IMG/VR virus record: IMGVR_UViG_3300035698_005200
Span: 1 to 32,581 of that record
Strand: one strand, 5' to 3'
Source of the DNA: a virus
Length of the DNA: 32,581 nt
Shown: piece after piece, positions 5,691 to 11,513 of the stretch
Layout of the letters: each line of letters begins with the position of its first letter
Numbering within the stretch: position 1 is the stretch's first letter
Position numbers and translations under genes: made by a program
The notes under the pieces: model-generated
What the model was told of the DNA's origin: nothing
The model's database searches: none
Seen by the model: the letters and a program-made list of their open reading frames with translations, nothing else

Positions 5691-6350
5691 ATGAGTAAAA
5701 CATTTAAGCTAAGAACAGATCTAGCAATAGACGTAATGGGAAAAAAACTATTCCGAATTGAAGCAATAGTTGATATCAAAAAACAAAATGTAAAAAAAGG
5801 TGATTTAGGTGGATATGTAGAAACCGAGAATTGTGTCTATGGTGATGCTTGGGTCTTTGGTAATGCTTGGGTCTCTGGTGATGCTAGGGTCTATGGTGAT
5901 GCTTGGGTCTCTGGTGATGCTTGTGTCTATGGTGATGCTTGTGTCTATGGTGATGCTTGTGTCTTTGGTAATGCTAAGGTCTTTGGTGATGCTAAGGTCT
6001 CTGGTGATGCTAGGGTCTTTGGTAATGCTTGTGTCTCTGGTGATGCTAGGGTCTATGGTGATGCTTGGGTCTCTGATGATGCTTGTGTCTTTGGTAATGC
6101 TAGGGTCTTTGGTAATGCTTGGGTCTCTGATGATGTAATACAGAAACGCCATCAATACGCCACTATAACGAACCAGAAATATAATATTACAATAACCACA
6201 TTGAATATTCAAATAGGGTGCGAGGTACGTGCTAAAAAAGAATGGTTCAAAATGGTAGATAAGCGAATCGCTTTAATGGACGATGGAGCCGTTGAGTGGT
6301 GGAAAGTATGGAAGCCTATATTGCAGGCAATCAGTAAGACCCAAGATTAA
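5691..6350 (+). CDS. Hexapeptide-repeat left-handed beta-helix protein, copy 1
   Basis: 219 residues. A conserved N-terminal cap (FRIEAIVDIKKQNVKKGDLG GYVE) leads into 16 consecutive six-residue repeats of the form (Y/F/S)-G-(D/N)-A-(W/C/R/K)-V. A C-terminal cap then has QIGCEVRAKKEWF and WKPILQAI. The repeat is that of left-handed parallel beta-helices, and the same cap-repeat-cap arrangement occurs in many phage and prophage proteins of unknown function. Each six-residue rung is coded by an 18-bp unit with nearly fixed wobble bases. I prefer the ATG at 5691 (AAGGA at suitable distance) over 5685. It is a near-duplicate of the gene at 6800-7423. Family appearance is confident, biological role unknown. 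Confidence 0.85.
   Translation: MSKTFKLRTDLAIDVMGKKLFRIEAIVDIKKQNVKKGDLGGYVETENCVYGDAWVFGNAWVSGDARVYGDAWVSGDACVYGDACVYGDACVFGNAKVFGDAKVSGDARVFGNACVSGDARVYGDAWVSDDACVFGNARVFGNAWVSDDVIQKRHQYATITNQKYNITITTLNIQIGCEVRAKKEWFKMVDKRIALMDDGAVEWWKVWKPILQAISKTQD
5838..6125 (+). repeat. 18-bp tandem repeat array, 16 units
   Basis: Sixteen head-to-tail 18-bp units of the form TNT-GGT-RAT-GCT-NNN-GTC. Variation is almost limited to three codons: TAT/TTT/TCT, GAT/AAT and TGG/TGT/AGG/AAG. Because the period is a multiple of three and the units avoid stops, several frames on both strands stay open, producing long spurious frames. The array is a clear substrate for unequal recombination with the second array at 6947-7198. 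Confidence 0.95.
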
Positions 6351-6365
6351 CCAAAGGGGAACAAA

Positions 6366-6803
6366 ATGAGTAAACCAAAGATAACAATTACAATGGACGG
6401 CGTGGAATTTGAGATTGGGGAAGTGTGTGAGTTTAGTGACTCTGAAACGTTCAGGAGAAGAACGCACGAAGGAGAATTGAGCGCAATATGCAAAGATAAA
6501 AAAAACACTTTATTTATTGCAGATGGTGGTGAAGGATTTAATTACATTCGCAAACGCCCCAAGCCAGAACCTTTGACGGCTGAAGAAATGTATAGGGCGT
6601 GTGGCAATAAGGGGCTTGAGGTACTGACAGAAGAAAAGGTCTATGGAGTAATAACTGGTGTTAATTTCTCGTCTTCTGCACGTCGAACTGGTTATGTAAC
6701 TGTCAATACAGTTTGGAACAATGTGAGTTCAATCACCCACTTCCGCAAAGCCTACTCTCGAGACCCTTGGCAACCGATCAGCGAACTCGGGGGCGAAGCA
6801 TGA
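6366..6803 (+). CDS. Hypothetical protein between the two beta-helix paralogues
   Basis: 145 residues. It begins with a short beta-rich region (ITITMDGVEFEIGEVCEF), has a basic central stretch (YIRKRPKPEPLTAEEMY) and a second half with several small and aromatic residues. TYPE-like motifs were not found and I recognise no family. The stop overlaps the start of the second beta-helix gene as ATGA. It has AAAGGGG before its start. It lies within the duplicated unit, whose other parts occur twice while this gene occurs once, so the duplication arose around it or it was inserted between copies. Confidence 0.75.
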   Translation: MSKPKITITMDGVEFEIGEVCEFSDSETFRRRTHEGELSAICKDKKNTLFIADGGEGFNYIRKRPKPEPLTAEEMYRACGNKGLEVLTEEKVYGVITGVNFSSSARRTGYVTVNTVWNNVSSITHFRKAYSRDPWQPISELGGEA

Positions 6804-7423
6804 GGAAAACATTTAAACTACGAACAGATCTAGCAATAGACGTAATGGGGAAAAAACTATTCAGAATTGAAGCAATAGTTGATATCAAAAAACAAAATGT
6901 AAAAAAAGGTGATTTAGGTGGATATGTAGAAACCGAGAATTGTGTCTATGGTAATGCTTGGGTCTTTGGTAATGCTTGGGTCTATGGTGATGCTAAGGTC
7001 TATGGTGATGCTTGTGTCTATGGTGATGCTTGGGTCTTTGGTGATGCTTGTGTCTTTGGTGATGCTTGGGTCTTTGGTAATGCTAGGGTCTATGGTGATG
7101 CTTGTGTCTTTGGTGATGCTTGTGTCTCTGGTAATGCTAAGGTCTTTGGTAATGCTAGGGTCTCTGGTGATGCTAGGGTCTCTGGTGATGCTTGGGTCTT
7201 TGATGATGTAATACAGAAACGCCATCAATACGTCACTATAACGAACCAGAAATATAATATTATAATAACCACATTGAATATTCAAATAGGGTGCGAGTTA
7301 CGTACTAAAAAAGAATGGTTCAAAATGTCAGATAAGCAAATCGCTTTAATGGACGATGGAGCCGTTGAGTGGTGGAAAGTATGGAAGCCTATATTGCAGG
7401 CAATCAGTAAGACCCAAGATTAA
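6800..7423 (+). CDS. Hexapeptide-repeat left-handed beta-helix protein, copy 2
   Basis: 207 residues. Both caps are almost identical to copy 1 at DNA and protein level, but there are 14 repeats instead of 16 and the order of residues within the rungs differs. The ATG at 6800 overlaps the preceding stop (ATGA); a longer frame upstream is not supported. The flanking conservation, with synonymous differences few, indicates a recent duplication, while the repeat tract has rearranged. Such proteins are expected to be stable solenoids with one face exposed, here offering variable W/R/C/K and Y/F/S positions. Function unknown; a binding or decoy role is speculation. Confidence 0.85.
   Translation: MRKTFKLRTDLAIDVMGKKLFRIEAIVDIKKQNVKKGDLGGYVETENCVYGNAWVFGNAWVYGDAKVYGDACVYGDAWVFGDACVFGDAWVFGNARVYGDACVFGDACVSGNAKVFGNARVSGDARVSGDAWVFDDVIQKRHQYVTITNQKYNIIITTLNIQIGCELRTKKEWFKMSDKQIALMDDGAVEWWKVWKPILQAISKTQD
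6947..7198 (+). repeat. 18-bp tandem repeat array, 14 units
   Basis: Fourteen units of the same 18-bp module as at 5838-6125, in a different order and number, between almost identical flanks. Homologous recombination between the arrays, or slippage within one, would change rung number without frameshift. Confidence 0.95.
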
Positions 7424-7434
7424 CCAAAGGGGAT

Positions 7435-7638
7435 ATGATGCACTGTTTACACGATAAAACACCAGCATGCGATTGTAACCCTATGTTTCAAGCATGTTCT
7501 CTCTGTGGTTATTCTAAAAGGGAAGTGCAGAGACGAGATAGAGGAGCAACATTAAAGGAACTATGTGCTGATAGATATATATTTAAGACACAAGGTCGAC
7601 CTCGCTCGCATGTCGGTAAATTAAGAAATATTAGATAA
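7435..7638 (+). CDS. Cys/His-rich small protein
   Basis: 67 residues. The N-terminal half has CLHDKTPACDCNPMFQACSL CGYS, with six cysteines and a histidine that could hold a zinc ion. The second half is basic (SKREVQRRDRG and GRPRSHVGKLRNIR), suggesting nucleic-acid contact. The ribosome site is AAAGGGG; ATG codons at 7435 and 7438 are both possible. It follows the second beta-helix gene closely in the same operon. Not assignable to a family. Confidence 0.65.
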   Translation: MMHCLHDKTPACDCNPMFQACSLCGYSKREVQRRDRGATLKELCADRYIFKTQGRPRSHVGKLRNIR

Positions 7639-7651
7639 CCCAAGGAACAAC

Positions 7652-7900
7652 ATGAGCAATAAACCAATAAGCGGAGATGGGTGGGTAAGTGTTGAGGATA
7701 GATTGCCAAGTGGCACAGTTAGTTCGAGTGTAGACGTATTGGCTTATGTACCAGACGAAAAAGACCATGTAGAAAACAGGGTAGAAGTGCTAAATTATTG
7801 GGGCGAAAATGGTTGGTGGGGACTAAACTTCCATTCAAGGAGAGTTAACGGAGTTACCCACTGGCAACCACTACCAGAACCACCAAAGGATAACTTATGA
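7652..7900 (+). CDS. DUF551 domain protein
   Basis: 82 residues carrying the two hallmarks of DUF551: WVSVEDRLPSG near the N-terminus and VTHWQPLPEPP at the C-terminus, with aromatic-rich strands between (NYWGENGWWGLNFHS). DUF551 is a frequent small phage and prophage domain of unknown function. The length is typical of the family, and the stop overlaps the next start as ATGA. CAAGGAACA before the start is a usable ribosome site. Confidence 0.9.
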   Translation: MSNKPISGDGWVSVEDRLPSGTVSSSVDVLAYVPDEKDHVENRVEVLNYWGENGWWGLNFHSRRVNGVTHWQPLPEPPKDNL

Positions 7901-8028
7901 GTAAACCAAAATCCACCCCTGAAAAAGACAAAACTTTTGATCTGATAGTAAAAGAACTTAAAGACGCTGCTGGTTATATAAGTGACGACGACAGCGAAAG
8001 CGATAAGCATTATCGAACTGGCTTTTAG
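7897..8028 (+). CDS. Hypothetical acidic microprotein
   Basis: 43 residues (MSKPKSTPEKDKTFDLIVKE...), with a Lys/Pro-rich start, a short helix and an acidic Asp/Ser stretch (SDDDSESD). The start codon overlaps the DUF551 stop (ATGA) with AAAGGA upstream, so coupled translation is likely. No family recognised. Confidence 0.6.
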   Translation: MSKPKSTPEKDKTFDLIVKELKDAAGYISDDDSESDKHYRTGF

Positions 8029-8039
8029 TCGGGCTTACG

Positions 8040-8186
8040 ATGTGGTCACGCTGGCTTTTTGTAGGCTGCCACTGGTCAATATTTATTTTAATATTAATCA
8101 ACGCATTAGCGATAATATATCAAAGTGAAAAGTTGGACCAAGTAGATAATGAGGAATTTATGCGTGGCTTTATGATGATTGTTTAG
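8040..8186 (+). CDS. Single-pass membrane microprotein
   Basis: 48 residues: MWSRWLFVGCHWSIFILILI followed by NALAIIY gives one transmembrane helix at about residues 5-27. A charged segment (QSEKLDQVDNEEF) and a short hydrophobic end follow. There is little ribosome site upstream, which lowers confidence. It sits just before the holin-like gene with its own promoter, so it could take part in lysis or membrane protection. Function not known. Confidence 0.45.
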   Translation: MWSRWLFVGCHWSIFILILINALAIIYQSEKLDQVDNEEFMRGFMMIV

Positions 8187-8191
8187 GGATG

Positions 8192-8200
8192 TGATATAAT
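8192..8200 (+). promoter_or_regulatory. Extended -10 promoter before holin-like gene
   Basis: TGATATAAT (8192-8200) is a perfect extended -10 (TGnTATAAT). The -35 region about 17 bases upstream is poor, as is usual for extended -10 promoters. Transcription would start near 8207, about 34 bases before the gene at 8241. This would allow separate expression of that gene from the rest of the rightward operon. Confidence 0.55.
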
Positions 8201-8240
8201 AGTAAAGTCGTGAATTGATGCGGCATAAAAAGGAGAATTT

Positions 8241-8573
8241 ATGAAGGAAATGTTAATGGGACTAATTATGTCGCCATCGGTATGGGGTGCGCTTATCTTG
8301 GTAATCGGCTATCTAGCTCAGTTGTTTCTAAAGGGTAACTCTAAGCAGAAAGTTCGGGGCGTTATGGCTATTGCTAAACAGGTGTTTGTTGCTATTGAGA
8401 ATCTTATTCCAGACGATACAGACAACAAGACCGCAAAGAAATGCGATCAAGCGGCTGAAATGTTTATAAAGATTTACGGTGACACGTTCGGCAAAGACCC
8501 AAGCATGGGAATGTTAGAACTTGCTCAAATAGTATGGAAAGATTTAGCGGCAGAACATAAAATACTAAAGTAG
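8241..8573 (+). CDS. Putative holin-like membrane protein
   Basis: 110 residues. One N-terminal transmembrane helix (SVWGALILVIGYLAQLFL, about 13-30) is followed by a basic GNSKQKVRG stretch and a soluble helical C-terminal domain ending in KDLAAEHKILK. The size, single N-terminal helix, positive inner flank and helical tail resemble phage holins of the LL-H type, but the match is architectural only. AAGGAG precedes the start, and it has an apparent dedicated promoter. No endolysin gene lies next to it. Confidence 0.5.
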   Translation: MKEMLMGLIMSPSVWGALILVIGYLAQLFLKGNSKQKVRGVMAIAKQVFVAIENLIPDDTDNKTAKKCDQAAEMFIKIYGDTFGKDPSMGMLELAQIVWKDLAAEHKILK

Positions 8574-8626
8574 CAAAGGTCGCATGGTGGACTTACAAAC
8601 ATGTTAAAGTTGGCAGTTTAAAGTTA

Positions 8627-8659
8627 CCGTGTGGCGAACCTTACACGGGATTTAAGGTT
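8627..8659 (+). ncRNA. Compact H-type RNA pseudoknot in the 3' untranslated region
   Basis: CCGTGT (8627-8632) pairs with ACACGG (8643-8648). The loop sequence AACCTT (8637-8642) pairs with AAGGTT (8654-8659). Loop lengths are 4, 0 and 5 bases, a standard geometry for H-type pseudoknots. It lies after the stop of the holin-like gene and before the terminator at 8678. Confidence 0.5.
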
Positions 8660-8677
8660 AGTTTTAAGTGGTGAATC

Positions 8678-8707
8678 GGGTCGGGGTTAATTCCTCGACT
8701 CTTTTTT
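8678..8707 (+). terminator. Rho-independent terminator of rightward operon
   Basis: GGGTCGGGG (8678-8686), six-base loop, CCTCGACTC (8693-8701), then six T. The nine-pair stem includes two G-U pairs. It ends the rightward operon and faces the leftward terminator a few bases away. Confidence 0.85.
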
Positions 8708-8724
8708 ATTGCCGATAATTAAAA

Positions 8725-8753
8725 GAGCCGACTCCAAGGACGAGAGCCGACTC
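8725..8753 (-). terminator. Rho-independent terminator of leftward late operon
   Basis: On the minus strand GAGTCGGCTC occurs twice (8744-8753 and 8725-8734). The two copies pair along all ten positions with two G-U pairs around a nine-base loop, followed by TTTTAATT. The plus-strand copies would have A-C mismatches, so it works only leftward. It ends the long leftward virion operon. Confidence 0.75.
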
Positions 8754-8756
8754 TAA

Positions 8757-8915
8757 TTATGTATTTTTTGATTTGTCGATATGTCTAAATATATCCGTAA
8801 ACAACACTAGCCACTCATCGTCAGCAAAATCTGCATCGTCCAAAACTAGTCCTTTAAGTTTCGACTCTTGCTTGACTACTCTACCAATAAGGGCAAGTGC
8901 TTCTGTGTACTTCAT
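8757..8915 (-). CDS. Hypothetical acidic small protein, last gene of leftward operon
   Basis: 52 residues (MKYTEALALIGRVVKQESKL...), with two predicted helices and an acidic centre (LDDADFADDEW). The start overlaps the preceding stop as ATGA, and its own stop lies four bases before the leftward terminator stem, so it is the final gene of the transcript. No family recognised. Translation coupling and the snug fit against the terminator support it. Confidence 0.6.
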   Translation of the reverse strand: MKYTEALALIGRVVKQESKLKGLVLDDADFADDEWLVLFTDIFRHIDKSKNT

Positions 8916-9262
8916 TTTGTCATGTGTACCACTATCTCACGCATAACGTTAGCAAACAGAATCCCAATAGCCCACACGCCTACAATTCTAAACGACGTGT
9001 TTTTATCGTATTCTTTGATACGGTCTTCGCTTTTGTCTAAGTGATTTTTAACTTTTCCTTTTTCTTCAGATATTTCGTTCTCCATATAATCTATTTTAAC
9101 TTTTAGCATCGTCTTAATTTCTGTAATATCAACTTGCAAGGTTCCTATTTTATCGTTAGTCTTCTCAACATACATTAGATGTCTGGTGTTCTGCTCTGCA
9201 AGAAGTTGAGTTAATGCGTGAATAGAATCAGAATTATGTTTACCTTGCAGGCAATCACTCAT
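8912..9262 (-). CDS. Coiled-coil protein with C-terminal membrane anchor
   Basis: 116 residues. Residues about 20-85 form a charged coiled coil (for example TNDKIGTLQVDITEIKTMLK), followed by a hydrophobic helix (FRIVGVWAIGILFANVM) near the C-terminus. This layout, helical stalk plus tail anchor, is seen in phage membrane or lysis accessory proteins and in haemolysin XhlA-like proteins, which also carry a coiled coil before a C-terminal membrane helix. The start overlaps the previous stop (GCATGA) and its stop overlaps the next start. XhlA-like identity is a suggestion from architecture only. Confidence 0.65.
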   Translation of the reverse strand: MSDCLQGKHNSDSIHALTQLLAEQNTRHLMYVEKTNDKIGTLQVDITEIKTMLKVKIDYMENEISEEKGKVKNHLDKSEDRIKEYDKNTSFRIVGVWAIGILFANVMREIVVHMTK

Positions 9263-9369
9263 GCCATCTTTCCTTTCCGCTTTCTTGTTCCTTTATTCTT
9301 TTTTGTCATACTTTTTTTCAAGTCTACAACTCTTTGTGCAGTCGTTTTCTTTTTAATTCTTGGCAACAT
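9259..9369 (-). CDS. Lysine-rich basic micropeptide
   Basis: 36 residues, about 40 percent Lys plus Arg (MLPRIKKKTTAQRVVDLKKS...). It overlaps the end of the secreted coiled-coil gene by 17 bases and its stop overlaps the next start as ATGA. The strong charge may reflect nucleic-acid or membrane binding. There is no homology I can name. Existence is supported by position and uninterrupted coupling. Confidence 0.45.
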   Translation of the reverse strand: MLPRIKKKTTAQRVVDLKKSMTKKNKGTRKRKGKMA

Positions 9370-9724
9370 CTATTACTCCTTCTGTTGGCAACGGTGCGAT
9401 TAGCAAATCAAATGCTAGATTTAACTCGTCCATCTTAGCAATCTTTTCTTCTTTGGATACAATCTCTTGTCTAATGGCCTTAATAGCCTCACTATTCTTA
9501 GATGTTACACGAACTATACGTTTATTAAGTATGACTAGTTCACGCTGTAATTCACGCTTTAGATTGTCTATCTCAATCAATACTGACTCTCTACTGTTCT
9601 GGAATGTCACAACGCTTGTTTCGGTACAAACCATTTCACCGTTTAGAACCTCGCACGTTTCATCTGCGAACGCTAACCCTGAAAACGACCCAATCAATAT
9701 ACTTAGTAATAATAACTTTTTCAT
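9353..9724 (-). CDS. Secreted periplasmic coiled-coil protein
   Basis: 123 residues with a textbook Sec signal peptide (MKKLLLLSILIGSFSGLAFA, cleavage before DETC). A short region with two cysteines (CEVLNGEMVC), which may form a disulfide, follows, and then a long coiled coil (about 45-105). It is directed to the periplasm of a Gram-negative host. The helical periplasmic form recalls spanin subunits, but there is no lipobox and no obvious inner-membrane partner with matching length. A lysis role is possible through its neighbours. AGGAG precedes the start. Confidence 0.75.
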   Translation of the reverse strand: MKKLLLLSILIGSFSGLAFADETCEVLNGEMVCTETSVVTFQNSRESVLIEIDNLKRELQRELVILNKRIVRVTSKNSEAIKAIRQEIVSKEEKIAKMDELNLAFDLLIAPLPTEGVIDVAKN

Positions 9725-9753
9725 AATATCTCCTGTTTAAAATTGCTGTTTTA

Positions 9754-9987
9754 TTAATCTGGTAAATTATAGCCTTTTGTGGCCCTTAAATCGACGTATG
9801 CGTTTCCATCTCCATCATCTTCTAATTCTCCATTTCTCTTGCAAATGTAAGCGTAGAGAAATGTAGTTTCAGCAGAAGGTAATCCACATAAGCAGATCGC
9901 TGTAAGTTCGTCCCTTAATCCAGCCCTAGCGGATGCCCTATTCGAGTAAGTTTTTTGCCCTATTATTTTCTTTAAACTTAGCCGCAA
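9754..9987 (-). CDS. Hypothetical small protein with unclear start
   Basis: 77 residues if a TTG at 9987 is the start, which puts 50 bases of overlap with the coiled-coil gene upstream. No ATG or GTG exists in the frame. Sequence after the overlap (TAICLCGLPSAETTFLYAYICKR and an acidic DDGDG turn) looks protein-like rather than random. It could be a gene with a rare start or an extension of the upstream protein reached by +1 shift; a -1 shift at the A AAA AAC heptamer there leads to an early stop. Treat as tentative. Confidence 0.4.
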   Translation of the reverse strand: MRLSLKKIIGQKTYSNRASARAGLRDELTAICLCGLPSAETTFLYAYICKRNGELEDDGDGNAYVDLRATKGYNLPD

Positions 9988-10639
9988 GATTAGCCTTTTC
10001 TTTTGCGTTTTCTAATGATTGATTCTCTTTATCTAGTTTAATACCCGCAGATTTCTCTAGCAACTGTTTTTCTAGCAAAGATATTTGTTCATCACGCTTA
10101 GAAAGTTTTATCTCCAGCTTACCTAAACGCTCACCCTCAACATTCAAGAATATTTCTTTACTGTTCAGTTCTTCTTTAATTTCTGCAAGCTCGTTATCTT
10201 TCTTGTCAAGATTAGTCTTTAATCGTTTAAGATTAGGTCTTTCGGTCTTTAAGATAGAATTAAGCTCTACTTGTCCTTGTTCAAGCTCTGCTTTCTGCTT
10301 GTTCACTTCGCTTCTAAGCCCCAGAACCTTGCCATTCTCCGCTTTTGCGCTATCCAGTAATACGTTTGCTTGTTTGTCTAGTTCGGCGACCTCTAAACGT
10401 TTGTTTTCTAGTTCACCCAAAGATGCGTTAATCTCTACTTTTTTCAATTCTAGCGACTCGCTAGCTTTCAATTCAATATCTTTTAACTCTTTTTTCTTAG
10501 CTGTAATCAGTTTCTTAATCTCGGCTAGTTCAATTCTGGTCTTTGCAACATCTTTAGCATAAGCCTTTTTAGCGACCTCAAGCTTTTTTATCTCTTCTTG
10601 TGGCATGATAACCTGTGGCTGCTTGTTTCCGTATCCCAT
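9938..10639 (-). CDS. Long coiled-coil protein
   Basis: 233 residues, nearly all coiled coil: repeated heptads rich in Lys, Glu and Leu (for example EIKKLEVAKKAYAKDVAKTR) from about residue 15 to 215. No transmembrane or signal sequence. The N-terminus MGYGNKQPQVIMPQEE is unstructured. A good AAGGGG site precedes the ATG, which directly abuts the stop of the membrane protein upstream. It might be structural or a scaffold in the tail or lysis region; coiled coil alone does not define function. Confidence 0.8.
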   Translation of the reverse strand: MGYGNKQPQVIMPQEEIKKLEVAKKAYAKDVAKTRIELAEIKKLITAKKKELKDIELKASESLELKKVEINASLGELENKRLEVAELDKQANVLLDSAKAENGKVLGLRSEVNKQKAELEQGQVELNSILKTERPNLKRLKTNLDKKDNELAEIKEELNSKEIFLNVEGERLGKLEIKLSKRDEQISLLEKQLLEKSAGIKLDKENQSLENAKEKANLAAKFKENNRAKNLLE

Positions 10640-11074
10640 TTAATCCCCTTTGTAAGCAATTTGCAATAGTGGTAAAGTGTAAATAAATCCTATAGTCATC
10701 TCTTCTAATCGTGCGGGTAACGGGTTAAACACGCCCAATACTGTTATTATTCCTATTGGTAATAAAGCCCAAAGCTGTTTATATCCAAAGGACAATGAGC
10801 AAATACCGCTTGTGTATACCCTCTTGACAACCTTTAACCATGTAGCATCTGCGCCATAACCTAGAGATAATCCCAATACTGAAAATGGTAATCCTATTAA
10901 AGAACGCTTGTCTTTAGTATAAAGATAAACACTAACAAAGTAAATAACAGGCATTAAATATCTGCGTAGTGCTTTACCGCCCATATCTGTAACCCCACCT
11001 TGGGAGTACAGAATAGAGCATACTGCTATAATTAAAATTGCTATTGATATTCTTATTTGTTGTTGTTTTTCCAT
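10640..11074 (-). CDS. Multi-spanning membrane protein
   Basis: 144 residues with about four or five hydrophobic helices: near 8-25 (ISIAILIIAVCSILYS), 38-52 (YLMPVIYFVSVYLY), 60-72, 100-115 (LWALLPIGIITVLGVF) and 128-140. A conserved-looking GGVTDMGGKALRRYLMP loop lies between the first two. Position after the fibre gene and before secreted and coiled-coil proteins fits a lysis cassette, so it is a possible holin, although with more spans than most. TAGGTAGGAT is the ribosome site. Confidence 0.7.
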   Translation of the reverse strand: MEKQQQIRISIAILIIAVCSILYSQGGVTDMGGKALRRYLMPVIYFVSVYLYTKDKRSLIGLPFSVLGLSLGYGADATWLKVVKRVYTSGICSLSFGYKQLWALLPIGIITVLGVFNPLPARLEEMTIGFIYTLPLLQIAYKGD

Positions 11075-11149
11075 ATCCTACCTATTTCTTAAATTATGTC
11101 TATTATTGGGATTGCCTTTACACTCGTGCCATCAAACATCCTATGCCCT

Positions 11150-11316
11150 TTATTTTACTTTAGATTCAAGACGTTCACGTTCGTCTCTGGCTAGATTTTC
11201 AAGCGTTTAGCCGTATCATTTTCTTTACTTTCAAGAGCACCAATCTGACCCTTGATTGCTAGTATCTTACCGTTCAGTTCTTTGATTTCTTTTTGTCTTA
11301 CTTCTGCTACTGTCAT
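11150..11316 (-). pseudogene. Short coiled-coil gene with apparent one-base frameshift
   Basis: As read, the frame from the ATG at 11316 stops at 11191 after 41 residues (MTVAEVRQKEIKELNGKI... AKRLKI). A shift of -1 at the TTG AAA site lets it continue as ENLARDERERLESKVK to a stop at 11150, completing the same heptad pattern. Restoring a G (TTGGAAAA) would repair the frame. This is either a real deletion, a sequence error or a recoding site. A 41-residue product is also possible. A GGAGAAG precedes the start. Confidence 0.5.
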
Positions 11317-11330
11317 ATCTTCTTCTCCGT

Positions 11331-11513
11331 TTATGTTTCTAATTCTGATATGCGATCATCAATATCTTGTTCTGGAAGGCCATCAAAGTCCCCATTAGCT
11401 TTTGCTTGTTTTAAAGCATTTATGATGTGCAACCTTTCAAACTCTTCTTTTGTCAGACTCTTATCTTGGTAATACTGTTTCGTAATTAAAGCGTGTTCTT
11501 CCTTTAAATTCAT
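11331..11513 (-). CDS. Hypothetical helical small protein
   Basis: 60 residues from the ATG at 11513, which overlaps the fibre stop as ATGA; an in-frame ATG four codons upstream is an alternative. The sequence (MNLKEEHALITKQYYQDKSL and ending DIDDRISELET) is acidic and helical, of the kind found as fibre-associated chaperones or short-helix hypothetical proteins. No family recognised. The location directly after the fibre gene suggests a fibre-assembly role, without direct evidence. Confidence 0.65.
   Translation of the reverse strand: MNLKEEHALITKQYYQDKSLTKEEFERLHIINALKQAKANGDFDGLPEQDIDDRISELET

Noticed and set aside
5805-6212. Long minus-strand and alternate plus-strand frames across the 18-bp repeat arrays, coding DPSITK- or MLGSLV-type repeats
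   Set aside because: They arise because the repeat length is a multiple of three and the units contain no stop in several frames. Only the frame with conserved N- and C-terminal caps is supported.
9938-9990. Programmed -1 frameshift at A AAA AAC in the coiled-coil gene
   Set aside because: The heptamer is in the right phase, but the -1 frame stops after about eleven codons. The open frame downstream is +1, so the site does not connect the two.
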